A stretch of 64,000 bases of DNA from Megaleporinus macrocephalus (Eukaryota > Chordata > Actinopteri > Characiformes > Anostomidae). Under the pieces are notes generated by a model, which did no database searches, had not been told where the DNA came from, and saw nothing but the letters and a program-made list of their open reading frames with translations. A program made the position numbers and the translations under genes. Position 1 is the first letter of the stretch. Every line of letters starts with the position of its first letter. The stretch is taken from assembly GCA_021613375.1 (NCBI GenBank), contig CM038703.1, forward strand, positions 24,416,194-24,480,193, in the 5' to 3' direction. Of this stretch, positions 11,413-50,800 are shown one piece after another.

Positions 11413-12975
11413 GCTTACTCATTTACATTTACATTTTCATTTACGGCATTTAGAAGACGCTCTTATCCAGAGCGACTTACATAAGTGCTTAGTGTTCGGT
11501 CAGAGTATGTATCTATCTAGTACAAACAGACCAAACTACTCTTAAGCTCAAACACTGCCATAAACAAGTGTCAGTGCTGATACCTAGAAAGAAGACAACA
11601 AAATATAAGATTAGACACAGAGCAATACCTAGAAAGACTGGTATACAAAGAAGAGAATAAGTACAAGACTACATACAGTATAAGTGCAATACTTAGCCAG
11701 GGTTCCTAGAAGATAAAGTGCAATTATGGTTTATAGCAATACTTCAGTAGATCAGTGCTTATAAGCAGGGGCGTAGCAGCAAATTCTGGGCCCTGTACAC
11801 GCTCAATGTCAGTGGGCCGCTATCCATGGCAGTACACGAGGAACGTGAGCAAAAAAAACAACAACAGGATTTTAATGGGCCCCTCTCCCTACTCGGGCCC
11901 TGGGTAGTAAGGCCCCATTTTCCCCCCACTACCACGCCCATGCTTATAAGGGCTTCACAAAGAGATGGGTCTTCAGTCTGAGTTTGAAGACCACGAGAGA
12001 GTTCGCTGTTCGGACAGCCAGTGGAAGTTCGTTTCACCACCTGGGTGCCAGGACAGAGAAGCGTCTTGTCGCCTGTCTTCCATGAATCTTGAGTGATGGC
12101 GGGTCAAGCCGAGCCGTACTTGAAGCACGAAGGGCTGGAGGTGTAGATTGACTTTTGACCATTGCCATAAGGTAAGGAGGAGCTGGTCCATTCTTGGCTT
12201 CGTAGGCAAGCATCAGAACTTGAATCAGTTGTAAGAGCCTGATGGCCTGCACAGGAAGACCATCCAGGAGTGAATTGCAGTAGTCGAGCCTTGAAATGAC
12301 AAGCACCTGGGAGGCCTCCTGAGAGAAAAAGGGTCGGATGCGTCTGATATTGTAGAGAATGTATCTGCACGAAAGCTGCAGAGAGCTGATGACAGTTTGG
12401 ATGATCTTGCAGTCTGGAGCTTCTCAGTCACTGCTATGAGGGCTGTTTCTGTTGAGTGTGCTGGTTTGAAGCCGGACTGGTTGGGGTCCTGGAGCAGGTT
12501 CTGGGTGAGAAAGAGCTATACGTGCTATATACAGCACGCGCAAGAATTTTTGATAGAAAAGAAAGGAGTGATACCAGTCGGTAGTTGCAGGCATCTGAGC
12601 TGTCCAGTGTGGGCTTCTTCAGAATTGGAACCACTCTGGCAGTCTTGAATGCAGCTGGGACCTGACCTGATGACAAGGAGCTGTTTAGGGCAGAAGATCC
12701 CTGGAGACTGTCTGGAAGAGTGTGGATGGAATGGGATCCAGTGAACAGATAGTCGGGTTGCTGGAATTAAGTAGCTGTAGGACCTCATCTGTGGAAAGAG
12801 GGGAAAAGCATGTTAAGGGATTATTGGCAAGAGGATGAGTATTGATGAAGGAAGTAGAGAAAGAGGAAAATGACTGGCGGATTTTGTTAGCCTTCTCCTC
12901 AAAGAAGGTGACAAAATCTTCCAGGGTAAGGGAAGAGGGTGGTGGGGTAGAGAATTTCACTAGAAATTGTGAGGA
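11413..12975 (-). mobile_element. 5'-truncated L2-type LINE
   Basis: On the - strand the 3' end reads AAGTCGCTCTGGATAAGAGC, then GTCTTCTAAATGCCG and a TAAATG-type repeated tail, the classic fish L2 terminus. Reverse transcriptase scraps come in several frames: SSGQVPAAFKTARVVPILKK, SDACNYRLVSLLSFLSKILA, SRLDYCNSLLDGLP and RRFSVLAPRW. The YxDD centre is missing, so it is internally deleted as well as truncated. Confidence 0.85.
11766..11942. mobile_element. hAT-type MITE inside the L2
   Basis: A 177-bp insert with ends CAGGGGCGTAGC and, inward from the right, CATGGGCGTGGT. It is flanked by a perfect 8-bp duplication CTTATAAG at 11758-11765 and 11943-11950. It is non-coding and rich in GGGCCC. 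Confidence 0.78.
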
Positions 12976-13671
12976 CAACAGCAGGATGTAATGGGTTAAA
13001 GGGGAATTACATCAATTTGTTACAATGCCTGTATAATATGGTTTTAAATTTTTGTTGTGAAATATTCTAGACATTCTAGAGGAACTTCGCTGCACACATG
13101 TCTTTAAAGTAGTGGAAATAGGAACCACTTTACTAGCAGTTAAGCTTCATGTGTTTGTTGTTAGATGTAATGATGATGAGGGTAAAATTGTGGAGTTTTC
13201 TTTGTGTACTGCTTTTCTTAGAGTGTCCTGCATTTATCCATATGCTATGAATGTACTGTAAACAATAAATCAGACATAAAACAGCATATATTTTACAATT
13301 TATGTTTTATTGATGGAGATAACACCACTGTTATAAACAATTCTGACTCAGTATGTTTCTCTAGATCGTGGCATATCAAATCAAACCACTTTGAATTACT
13401 TTATTTACATGTAAATGATTCAGATATGCAGACATTTTTTGTAAGTTTAAATAAGCTTAAAATGAGGTATGGAGTATTTCTCAGACGACCCTTCCTTCAA
13501 ATGCAGTTGTAATTGTGCCTTGAATTATTTGCCAGTAATGAATTGCCAGTAATCTTCTCCACATCTAATCAGAGCTTTCATTGCCTGGGGAACCAGTTAT
13601 CTGTGCCACTTGTGTCCTGTCCTCCCACTCAGTAATAACTCATTACCATTCTAATAAATAATAATATCAAA

Positions 13672-13736
<65 letters not shown>

Positions 13737-13737
13737 C

Positions 13738-13789
<52 letters not shown>
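13672..13789. repeat. TCTA microsatellite
   Basis: About 29 tetranucleotide units, nearly perfect, with one CCTA change near 13735. Confidence 0.97.
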
Positions 13790-14021
13790 TCTGCACTGCC
13801 TATTCTGGATTACCTATCCTTGAATTCCCTCCTTTTTTCATCAAAATCCCTCCTGCTCTGTATTAAAAGCCAGTCCCTTCTGCTATTAAAACTCTGCCCA
13901 CTATATATTAAAACTCTCCATTTTTGTAATAAAGTCCCTCTCATTCACTATTACAGCCCCTCTCATTCCGTTTTTAAGCCCCTCCCTCTACAACAGTATC
14001 CCCTCCTGATCTATAGTAACC

Positions 14022-14064
14022 CCCCCACCCCCCAACCCCCCCCCCCCCCCACACACACACACAC
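14022..14064. repeat. Poly-C / CA repeat
   Basis: A run of C with a few A, followed by about seven CA units, just upstream of the probable rbfox2 leader exon. 13790-14020 is pyrimidine-rich with repeated CCCCTCYCATTC-like words and no credible gene. Confidence 0.9.
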
Positions 14065-14149
14065 GTCGTTCTTCATTAAAGCCCCTGCCCAACAGTAGCC
14101 ACCCTCGTAAACTGTATTAAAGAAAAAAACAGACTGTATAACATAGACT

Positions 14150-14634
14150 GACTTCAGTCTTACGGATCTATAAGGAGAGCAGTGATGGAGGCACTGAAAT
14201 TCAGCTCAGATGGCAGAGAGCACGAGGAGAAAAAGAACGGAGATAACCAGGAGGAGGGGAGAGAAGGAGGGTCATGGTAAGGGAGGAGGAGGAGTGTATG
14301 TGTGAGTCTCTGAGCTGCTAGGTTAGATTCACTCACACCGTAAAAACCCAGAGAGCAGATAAACTACTAAAACAAATAAAACACATATAAACGTTTTTCA
14401 TGCATCCAAATCACTGCAAGCATGTAAAAGAGGGAATACTGGGAGGATCCAGCGCAGTTAACAGCAGCAGCAATGCCGGCTAGCAGCAGCAGCAGCAGCA
14501 AAAGCGGGTGAATCGGGGAATGGAGCTAATTAGCCGGAAACAAGCGGACTGCGTATATTCTTCGATTTAACGTTTTTACAGCGGGATTACAAAATGGAAA
14601 TTTCAGGTCTTATCGCTGGGAGAGGCTGACGCAG
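14150..14634 (+). other. rbfox2: Probable 5' non-coding leader exon of rbfox2
   Basis: A GC-richer stretch with CAG/AGC repeats ends in GACGCAG followed by a good donor, GTATGT at 14635. The next acceptor is CTGTTAG at 15361-15367, ten bases before the coding ATG. The left boundary is not visible and 14150 is a guess. The exon carries three short upstream ORFs: 14473-14511 (12 codons, six serines from the AGC run), 14520-14570 and 14594-14629. If transcribed they would precede the main ATG and could dampen translation. No TATA box is evident. The exon assignment is inferred from the donor and position only. Confidence 0.45.
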
Positions 14635-15377
14635 GTATGTGGTTTGTTTTTTGTGATCTTGTTTTTCAAAACTGCTCAACTTTTGACCTGAATGCCAGTG
14701 ATGAAAAGAATAACAGGAGCCTCGTTAGCATTGCAGGGTTTTACGGGAGAGAAACAGGATCCACAAATACAGAGAGAGAGAGAAAGACGAGGGCAAGGCC
14801 TGATCATGTGGGGATATTAATAATAGATTATGATGCTGCTGTGTCTTGTATGTACATTGCTAACCCTAAATGTTGGCTCCTCTAAATGCTCTGTGGGTTT
14901 CTGTCTCATCGCCCTTGAGCGTGTTGTTTTGTCCACGGGATTGCTTTGTTTTTAGACAGAAACTTAACACATAAAGTCCAGCTGTGAATAGACTCAGGCT
15001 TCTAATCACTCATTAACTTCACAGTTAAACTTCTTTTTGGTCTTAAAGTTTATTCCCCGTTTTTTCCCCCCTGTTGTTTCCATGGGTTAAGATCAGGAGG
15101 ACATATTCTGAGGAAGATTTGACCCCCAAGGTAGTGTAGGGGTTTGAGGGGATTCTGTTAAATGCAGGCTTTGAGTTAAACATAATGGTGTCATGATTAC
15201 AAATGTAATATGCAGATGTTCATATATACTTGAGACTGTAGTAAAGTTTTATTCTTTATTTGTATGCCATACTTTTGTGGCAGAGTTCCTTTTGGTGTCA
15301 GTAAAGTTTCTCTTATGTTTCAAACAGACACTTTTTTCGTGTTTTTTTTTTTCGTGCTGCCTGTTAGCCGAGGCATA

Positions 15378-41846
<26,469 letters not shown>

Positions 41847-42480
41847 TTATCGATTATCGGTTGAGCCATTCCACCTCCTTCTTCATCTTTGGATCTTCAT
41901 CTGTGACCCATTGCACAGCTAGCCTCACTGTTACCATGGAAACAATATCCTGGACAATTTCCAAAAATTGGTAGAGGATACCAAGCCTGTAGCCAGTGGA
42001 GGAATTTTGAGTGTTTTTATGGGACAGAAACTTCTGCTGCTTCACGTTTCCCACTGCAGCAACTTTTTATTTCTTTTCATTTCACCTGTAGGAAACTACA
42101 TAAACACACTACACTAAAAATTACACATTAAACAGCAGAGAAGAGTATGGAAAGGTAAAGAAGGGAGCTAAACGGATGCTGGAATACAAAGTGTCAATAA
42201 AATATTGATATATTATTGTAGTAAACAAAATAACCCCAAGTAACAATGCATCAGGTACAACTGCAGTGGAAATTCTTTGTACTTCCATCTATCAGCACAG
42301 GAGCTAGTCTTACAATGCCAGACATCTCATAGTTTTAGTAAAACTACTGTCCAAGTTTCATAAACTGTTAATAATTAGTTAATAATTAAGGAGAGGTACA
42401 GCTTTTTTTTATTTTTCAGTTGCTTCCTTATTGCCCCCTGGTGAAGTTTGAGAACCGATGGTTGAAACTGAAAAATAAAG
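41847..42480 (+). other. rbfox2: rbfox2 3' untranslated region, minimal extent
   Basis: Sequence after the stop has AATAAA at 42196-42201 and again at 42474-42479, either of which could end the transcript. RBFOX2 mRNAs often have long 3' UTRs, and the next 4-5 kb is relatively poor in recognisable repeats, so longer forms are possible. The extent is inferred. Confidence 0.45.
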
Positions 42481-45199
42481 GCAGAGCTCACACTAGGGAG
42501 CAGTGGTGTGCTCATTAACACTGTCTGGCCAACACCAAGCATGGATGTAAACTAAAAGCACCCCAAAAAATATATGTAAGCATGTATGTGTGTAGAGAAT
42601 ACATTGCATGCATGCAGCAAAAACATTACCTCTTGCAAGCAAAAAACAATTTCAACAATATTGATTGTATTCTGGATGTTAAAAGAGCAGGTTACTATGC
42701 GCAGTGTCAGTTGTCTGCTGGTGTGGCCACTAGTGGGCCCTGAAGCAATAGAAATGTGTTGTCTGGAGTAATTAATCACACTTTAGTGAGAATAATACCT
42801 ACTGGATGGCACCTATGGTGCCAATAGTAAAGTTGGAGATTAGATTTAAAGGACAGGATTATTTTTCATGGTTTGGGCTTGGGCATTGTTCCAATGAAGG
42901 GTAATGATAACACTAAGAGCACAAATTCCTACAGACACACTAAAAAATCTTGTGGAAAATTTTCACAGACAAGTAAAAGCTGTTCTAGCTACAGAGCAAA
43001 TCCACTCTATGTTCATGTTTTTGGAAAGGGATATCCAGCAAGCTCATTCAGGCAGGACAGCCAGTTCATATATTTTTGGCTATAGTGTTTTAGCAAATTG
43101 TATAGTATACAGTTTATTGCCTGTCACACCTAAAAGTCTATTTGCCGTCAAAGAATTGTTATCGGTTTACTTGTTCATCACCTGGGTGAAATATCGAATT
43201 GTATACATTGTATTACCCAGGCCTAGTCACTTCCGCTGTTTTTAGGCCTCAACAGTGCCACTCCTTAAAATAAAGTTAAAGTGAGGTAGCTAAAAACTAC
43301 ATCTCAGTTATGACCTTGTGTAACTGCACAAAAATATACACACTATATATGTTTATACGTCACAACAGTCATCTGTCCATTTAATCTGTATAAACATGCA
43401 CAGACATGGTTGCTAACCCCACTTAGGTTCTTATGTGTGTCTTTTTCCTGATGTTGAAAGGAATCTCCCATGATATATTGCAGACAACTGCGCAACACAC
43501 GTATGAATGCTTTTGAAATAGACAGTTGGAAGAAAGCAAAATACCGAATGAATTTTATTTTTTAAAAAAAGAAAGGTAAGAATGAGGGAAAAAAAACGAA
43601 TAGTTTTTATTTTTGTTTTCTTGTTAAATCCCATAGCTTTTGATAATATGACATTAATGATAATGGTGTGATAAAATTTGCCTATTATTATTATTGTTAT
43701 TATTATTGTTGCTGTTATCACTGTTTTAAATGGAATTTTTCAGTTTTTAGTCTTCTGTGTTTTTAGTTCTTGCTGGTTTTAGGTATGAATGCTACTTAGG
43801 TATGAATTACTGTTGTTGTACCAGTCCAAAGGTCTATGTAACTTTATTATCCAGCTTTACTATCTAGATGGAAGATTCTGCATGTCTGTTTACTTCCTGT
43901 TTATCTCTCTGACAGTTTCCATTAGTAATTCAGTCCAGCAGAAAATCAGAAGGAATCTGTGTGTAGAACTTAATGAGTCTAATAAGTGTTTATAAGCAGT
44001 TACTTCTAAATGAAAAAAACTGCAGTACATCATAAAACTGCCAAAATATTAACAGCCCAAAGCTAGAATTACTGCCACTTAAAAGAATTATGTAGTGTTA
44101 AAAGAAAGGGTTAGATGGAGAGAGATGCAGCTAATGGAATGTATGCAGTTTTCCACTTGACCAGATGTAGTCAGTCAGCCAAGAAATGTTTAATTCTTCT
44201 TTAGTTTAGGACTGGAACTGCAAAAATAACATAGCAAACACAACCCAAACTGCCTCAAGGTTTTCAATAAGGTCATGTAGAGTGACACAGTATGAGGTAC
44301 CATTAAAAAAAATCACACAACTTCACTGTGTAACTAAATACAGCAGGCAGAGGTTTTTAGACTATGGATATCATGAACAAGTCTTCACATGTACACGTCA
44401 CATGCAATTTTTGCTGTTTTATTGTGTCTTCAGTTTATTGAAGTAGAAAAAAACAACAAAGTCAAGACTCTGTTCTCGACATATGCCTACATGACATGCA
44501 TATATAAGAATGTGATTTGGATTTTGGTAAAACAACTTACATAGAGACGCTTTATTCATTGCTCTAGCTCACAAGAAGTCTTTTTATCCTACATCTCATT
44601 AACAAGTCTGTTTCACCTTAGCGGAAGCCTGAATCTGGTGTTTTAAACACCAGACATAGCTTGGCTGATCAGCTACAGCTTGCGTGATTGGAATATTTAG
44701 TACATTTTGTACCAAAACATTCCTATAAACTAGCTTTAAACTAATAACATTAGTTTAACTAGCATCAGCTAGATGTTAATAGTGTCAGCTATGCTACTGT
44801 TAAAATAGTTTGCATAATGTCTTTCTGTGATTTACTGCCCATGGTTATGTCAGAACGAGAGAAGGGAAAAGTTATTTGTTTTTTGTTGACTTATGTAGAC
44901 CACATCTGCACAGCCTTTAACAGTGGGCAATAGAGATGCCTCAGCAGGCAGTGTTTTCTATTATTTTATACTGAATTCCTACCTACTTCTGTACTGCATG
45001 GAAAAGCAATGTTTTCGTTTCAGACCCATCCTGTGTGCGTAAAGCAAGTGATGGTCTCTCATTGCCTTTAGCAGAACCTGTGTGAAGTAAAACATCTTTT
45101 TGTTACTGGTTCTTGCTTGCTGAAATGCCTTTTATTTTACTATATGTATATCCATAAATTCACTCTATTATTACTGCCATTATTACTCTTGTTTGTTTT

Positions 45200-45239
<40 letters not shown>

Positions 45240-47150
45240 GCTTTTTGTTTTGGTTCCAAAGATTCTTATGCATGCATGTATTGGTATATGTTGTTCATAA
45301 TTATGGTTGATATTTTTCACAAGCTCAAAAAGATGTGGTGTGATGTGTTGTTGGAGAGTGTGCTCTTGTTAATAGCAGGAGATATTCATGCGGTTTGAAG
45401 TGATCTGTAAAACCAGGCTGATATTCCAAGAGTTAAAATACCCAATGTCTAAAAGGGACCTAAAGTAAACTGATCCTGACCCTACCTGTAAACCTTCCCT
45501 GTCAAGTAATAGCTGAATCAGGGGCCAGTCCGAGCCTCTTGTGGGAAAATCATCTCCAACTCCATTTGAGCTAGTTTAACCTGATGATGTTCTGTAGGTA
45601 AATTGATCCAGTTTAAACAGTCTGACACTAATAACTGTGTATCAAATGACCTTATGTAGTTGGCAGAACTCTGAAATTTCTCATCCTGTTTGAAATGACC
45701 TCATGGAAATGTAATAACGCAACCTGCTTATAGACAAACAGCCCTGTGCCATGTTTTTATTGTTATTGCATCTTCACTTGTTGCATAATGCTGATTGTGT
45801 ACATTAGAGCTGTAACTTGTCTTTGTTAATCTGGGAAATTCTCTGAAAGATACAACCAGTTTATGATGACAGTCATGCTGTGTGGGTATGTTCTAGTCAA
45901 ATCCCTTGCAATTACCCAATCTCATTACATGGCAAATCAACCTCTAAGAATTGCTTCTGATAGTTAAGCTATTAGAGTCATCAGGTGAATGTTGCCTCTG
46001 TTCACCTGAGTTGCTCATTATTGTTTTTTTGCCTTGAAGACAGAGATGTAATGTTTGCCATAATGTTAGACATTTGTAAACAGAAAGTGAGAATCCTGCT
46101 TTAAAAGAGCAATGGACCTCATTTACCAATGTCTTCCCAAGTTTTTTCTTCAAGTTATTCTTGTGAAAGGTCCCAAGAAAAGTCTCTGTCAGACCCATGA
46201 CATGTTCTTAAGCAGCAGTTCTTAATTCCAATTCCAATTAAGAAAACATCAGTGAAAGAGAACATTTGTAAAAAAAAACAAAAAAAACTCCATAACTGTG
46301 TTTTAAGAAGAATCTTCTTAAGAATGTTGTTGAATAAGACCCAATGTCTGCTTATCTTTATTATTTGTACTGGCCTTATTTCGTTGAGGCCTTTCCTATG
46401 TTAAGATATGAAATTCTGCGTCCTGAGTTTTGTAGGTTGCCAAAGTTATAGTGTTGATAGTGAAACTGGGGCTGTTCTGGCTAAAGCTACATTTTAGAAA
46501 TGTTTTATTCTTTTATTTCCTGATCCCAGTCTGCACTATCCTCTTTGATAGTGCCTTGATAGTGTGCTGCAGGGTTTTTTCGCAGGGAAACTGACTTAGA
46601 GGATCCATTTTCTTTACCCGCAGTGCTTTGTGATGTAATGATATGTGTTTCTGTCCATATTTCTGTCATTCCAACTGAATGTACTTATAAACTGTTGGTT
46701 TGTTTTTTAAATGGTTTGTTGCCTGGCTTTCTTATTTGAGAAGTGACCAAAATATTTTATCACTGTGGCCAGCATTTTTAAATTCATCAATTGCTGGCTT
46801 TTGTTAAAGTTAAATCTTGAGCTAAATTGTTTTATTCATCACAGAAAAACATGCCCAAGTCCTCAGGCCCTTTGGGGGATATTTTTAAGGTTATTCCTCT
46901 TGTAGATGGCAGCAAACTTCTCCCGATTCTGATTTTATATGTGTTGTAGTTATATCAGATTTACCAGAATTGGCAGTTACCTCCTCTGCGTTAATACATT
47001 TTTTTATTTGATCAGTAGTGAAATTGATTGTTTTAACTGCTAAGTTTAGTTCTGTCTCACAAAAGCTGTCATCCCCCTCAATTAAAGGCTAAAACGTGTA
47101 ATAAAGTCAATCATTATGTAAAAAAAACCCTGTATTGTGGGGTGGGGGGG
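42481..47150. other. Convergent intergenic region, left part
   Basis: AT-rich, with an ATT microsatellite at 45202-45239 and a small palindrome CTGGTGTTT-T-AAACACCAG at 44635-44653. It may include long rbfox2 3' UTR forms (AATAAA near 47100). No other gene is supportable. Confidence 0.4.
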
Positions 47151-47154
47151 CAGC

Positions 47155-48010
47155 ACTGGCATAATAATAAATAAAAATATGTTACACTTATGTAGCGTCT
47201 GTCATATGTCCAAGGATGCTGTACAATTTAAGGGAAAAACAATCAGAGACAACAAAACTATTCTAACAAAAAGAGAGAAAAGAGCGAATAGAAGAAGGTA
47301 AGGTGTTCCAGATAGGGGGTTGCAACACTAGAAGACCTGACACTGATACAGGACCCTAGGAACAACCAGAAGACCAGAATTGGAGGACTTTATGCATGAG
47401 AGCAGATATTTAGGCTCAAGGCCATGCAAGGCTTTAAAGGTCAACAGCAGGACTTTATGCCAGATGTCTTCTGTTACTTGTAGCCTGTGTAGCTGATGAA
47501 GAAGTGGGGTAAGATTTTGAATGTACTGAAGAGGATGAAGAGTTTTAGAAAGTAAGCCAGAACAAAGATCTTGGCATCTTTAAAGGTAAGCAGAGGCCAG
47601 CGTCTAACAATCCTGCAAAGATAAAAAAAAATGCAAACTTTATATTATTTATGTGAAATGTGAAGCATGGGTGAAATAGAACAGAAGAAACAGAAAAAAA
47701 GTTTTTGTGCAGTAGAGGATGGGCTGACTGTGATATTATCAACAATCTAAATAGGAAGAGATGCCTAATTTTTTTAGGTATTCAACTGGAGAACGTTGAC
47801 ATTCAACCAAGTTGTTAACTCTACAATACAGGACAACAGTGAGGATGGTGGTAATGATTATGTTGCTTTAAGGCTGAGAAATCTAGGATAAAAATGTGTC
47901 ATCAGCATAACATTGGAAATTGAGACTATGGTAATAGTTTTTTTAAGAGGCATTATATAGATGATAAATAACAGGACCAAGAATAGAGCCATGTGGAAAT
48001 CCCTGAATAA
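47155..48010 (-). mobile_element. Degenerate LINE-like repeat
   Basis: Phrases such as AAGGCTTTAAAGGTCAACAG, GCAGGACTTTATGCC and TTGTAGCCTGTGTAGCTGAT resemble the inverted 3' half of fish LINEs. No reverse transcriptase motif survives. It is cut on the right by the LTR at 48015. Confidence 0.4.
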
Positions 48011-48014
48011 CTAG

Positions 48015-48592
48015 TGTGACCGGCGGATGCCCTGCCGACCCCGCTCTATCGCAGCTGAAGGAGCACCTTTTTTCAGCACCTGTTGTTTTGGACAGCACGC
48101 GACCGCATGGCCAGGGGGGCGGGGCGCCTAATCGTGCACGCTGGCTGCCTCCTGATGAGCGCACCTGGCGACACTCAACTCGACGGAGCCGGAGCATAAA
48201 AAGGGCACGCTGAGGGGCAGTCGGGGAGTAGCATTGGAGCCGTACAACTGACCGTTAACGGCTCTATGGCATGCCGTGTCTCCCTTTCTCCTGGTCTGTT
48301 CTCTACTCCTCGTCTGTTGCCTAGGGGACTGAGCTGTGCCGCCGGATCCGCCGTCTGACTGTGTGTCGCCTGGGGCCTACTGCTGTCTTCTATGGTGTTT
48401 ACTGCGCCGGTACGGGGAGAGGAGCCTCCGAGGCCGTGCTACTCACTGCGCGTATGAAGAGGATCTATTTTTTTGTCATTTTTTGACTCGTCTTTAGATT
48501 TTGGGAATTTTTTGTTGAGACTAAATAAATTGTGACTGCAAGCCGTCACTGATACACCTTTCTGGTCCCTCTCGTCCCTCGAGCGCCCCACA
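48015..48592 (+). mobile_element. Solo LTR (Ty3/gypsy-like)
   Basis: It starts TGTGACCGG, ends GCGCCCCACA, and is flanked by CTAG at 48011-48014 and 48593-48596 (ACTAG on both sides if one base is shared). Inside are a TATA-like CATAAAAAGGG near 48196 and AATAAA near 48524, in LTR order. It is GC-rich and very unlike its surroundings. No internal coding part is present, so it is a solo LTR left by recombination. Confidence 0.75.
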
Positions 48593-49214
48593 CTAGCAAT
48601 AAACGATTTGTGCTTCTGTTAGTCTGAGATCTATCTGTTATGTAGGATGTGAACCAAGACTGCACAATGTCAGAAAGGAGGTCATGGGTATTGGTTTGGA
48701 AAATCAACATGTTAGCTTAAAATAAAACACTCCACATGCAATGTACATGCTAAATCTCACACCTTAAGGAAACATGACAGCTAGGCTGTTACCTTTTCCC
48801 ATTAGCTTAGTGCATAAATAGCTGAAACCAGATGGAGATGCTTTATTAGGATACATGTACAGTATTTATTTTATCAGATAGTAACAGTTATCAAGCACTA
48901 ATTGCACTAGAACAGTGTGATATATTCATGAGATTTTACCTTATAATAACAGCATTAATGTGTGCTGGTGTGTACAGATATTGATATAATCTCATTTTTA
49001 AGTCTCAAGTAATATATGCTTCACTGCACATCTGTGCATGTGCTTCTACCAAATTGATTCAAAGTCAACACGTTAACACATTTGAATTGACTTGTTATTT
49101 TGCTTCAAGTGACTCTATACATTAATTATATTTCATTTTATTTAAAAGAATGGTTAAACTTTGGTAGCCATGAGGAACAGGGAAGCAGTTGTACCCTTCA
49201 TCATGCTCCCCGGT

Positions 49215-50030
49215 TCAATAAATAATTCAATTCAATTCTATTCAAGTTTATTTGTATAGTGTCACAAAGCAGCTTTACAGAAGTATGCAATATATGGTTA
49301 CAACATGCCAGAGGTGACTATGACAAGGAAATTTCACAGTGGTGCAGTTGAGGGAGTAGCAGATGGAAAGAGGCCCTGATGGTCAGTCTTCCACCAGCAT
49401 TCGACAGGACAATTAGGGCAATCAAAAATATCTGCTAAAGCTGTCCTTCCAAGCAGTATGAAATACTTCCAGCTTAGTTATTTGCCTTTTGTGATCTAAT
49501 GGGTGCAACACTGTCTAAAGTTGATCGGAATGTACTTTCTATGCAGTCTGTTAATCTGTCTAGCTCTGTTGGGTCTGAGGAAGGAAAAGCTATGGTTGAT
49601 AAATTAGGAAAGATTTCAATAAAGTGTTCATCTGTATTTGGCGTTATTGAACGCTTCATGCAATAATGGTGCGATAAACATACACTCTCACTAACACTCA
49701 ATTTATATGAAATTAGTTAATGATCTGAAACTACTGAAGTCTGTGGAAAAACAGTTAGATTATGTATGTCAACACCTAGATTCAGAACTAGATGTAGAAT
49801 GTGATTACAGGAATGTGTAGGTCCTATTACATTTTGAGTGAGACCTACAGAGTCTAAGATAGATGAGCAAGCCTTTTTAATGGAGGTCTAAAGTGAATAT
49901 AAAAATCTCTTGCAATTATTACTTTCACTGAATTCTTTAGAAATTCAGAATAAGGGTTTAATAAGGAATAAGGGTCAGAGTTTACGTTTGATTCAGGGCA
50001 ATGAGACAGTCTCTATATAACTGCATCTAG
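49215..50030 (-). mobile_element. LINE remnant, inverted
   Basis: TTCAATTCTATTCAAGTTTA followed by TTTGTATAG and AAAGCAGCTTTACAGAAGT is the reversed 3' end of a common fish LINE. The - strand frame at 49701-49474 (DEHFIEIFPNLSTIAFPSSD, RLTDCIESTFRSTLDSVAPI) looks like the linker between endonuclease and reverse transcriptase. Confidence 0.55.
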
Positions 50031-50084
50031 TTAACGACTCTGTCGGTGCTACTCTGTTTTCAGTTTTCAGCCCTCTGAATGTTC

Positions 50085-50640
50085 CGTGAAAGTGCCCTCT
50101 GGAGTGGCAAAAAGTGTTAGCTGCCCCTCACATGAAAAAAAAAATACTGAGTGCCTCCTTTTATGCAATAAATTATGATAGTGTGCCATTTAGAACCAGA
50201 AAGATTGATAATATGTTTTGATGAGTGCCCTTATAGGGTTACCTTTCCAATAGAGAAGTGAACATTATTAAAGTGTCTTCTATTGCACCTCTACTAGACA
50301 GTGTCCCAAAGTGTGCCCTTTTTAGTAGAGAAAATGGCATGCAGTGCTGTACAGGGTTGTCCTACAATTGCATATGACGACGTGCCTGTGTAGGTGCCCC
50401 TCTAATTGAGAAGTGCCCTTCCAGTGGGTAAAATGTGATGCAAGTGCCCTGTATCTACATGGGTGAGAATGGGATGTTTCTGAATGGTTGCCCTGTCAAT
50501 GTGATGTGGTGATCTATATATGCCCTCAGAATAGGAAAAACTTGTGCCTCTATGAAAAAAAATGTATGACGAGCCCTGCTAGACGCCCTTCCAATTGAAA
50601 AAACATAATGTAGTGCCCCTGCAATGTTAATCTTTGGCAG
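50085..50640 (+). repeat. Degenerate GTGCCCYT minisatellite
   Basis: The words AGTGCCCTTCCA, AATTGAGAAGTGCCCTTCC and ATAATGTAGTGCCCCT recur about every 30-60 bp, at least ten times, with spacers like AATAGAGAAAAT. Copies are very divergent. It is non-coding. Confidence 0.6.
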
Positions 50641-50753
50641 GTTTTGGCAAGTGGATGCCAAAACAGTAGTCTAGGGGTCCTGTGAAATACTTTGAATAAG
50701 ATTCTGAATGTAATCTCAAACACTGCACAGCTGCTGTACATTTTACAAGTGTA

Positions 50754-50800
50754 CAGTCGTGGCCAAAAGTTTTGAGAATGGCACAAATTTTACAGCCTGC
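50754..50800 (+). mobile_element. Tc1 terminal repeat fragment
   Basis: CAGTCGTGGCCAAAAGTTTT and GAGAATGGCACAAATTTTAC after TA match the left inverted repeat of a fish Tc1 family. The rest of the element is absent. 50800-52190 shows nothing else recognisable. Confidence 0.65.

Noticed and set aside
13672..13789. Regular array suspected as CRISPR
   Set aside because: A simple four-base microsatellite in a vertebrate genome, without spacers.
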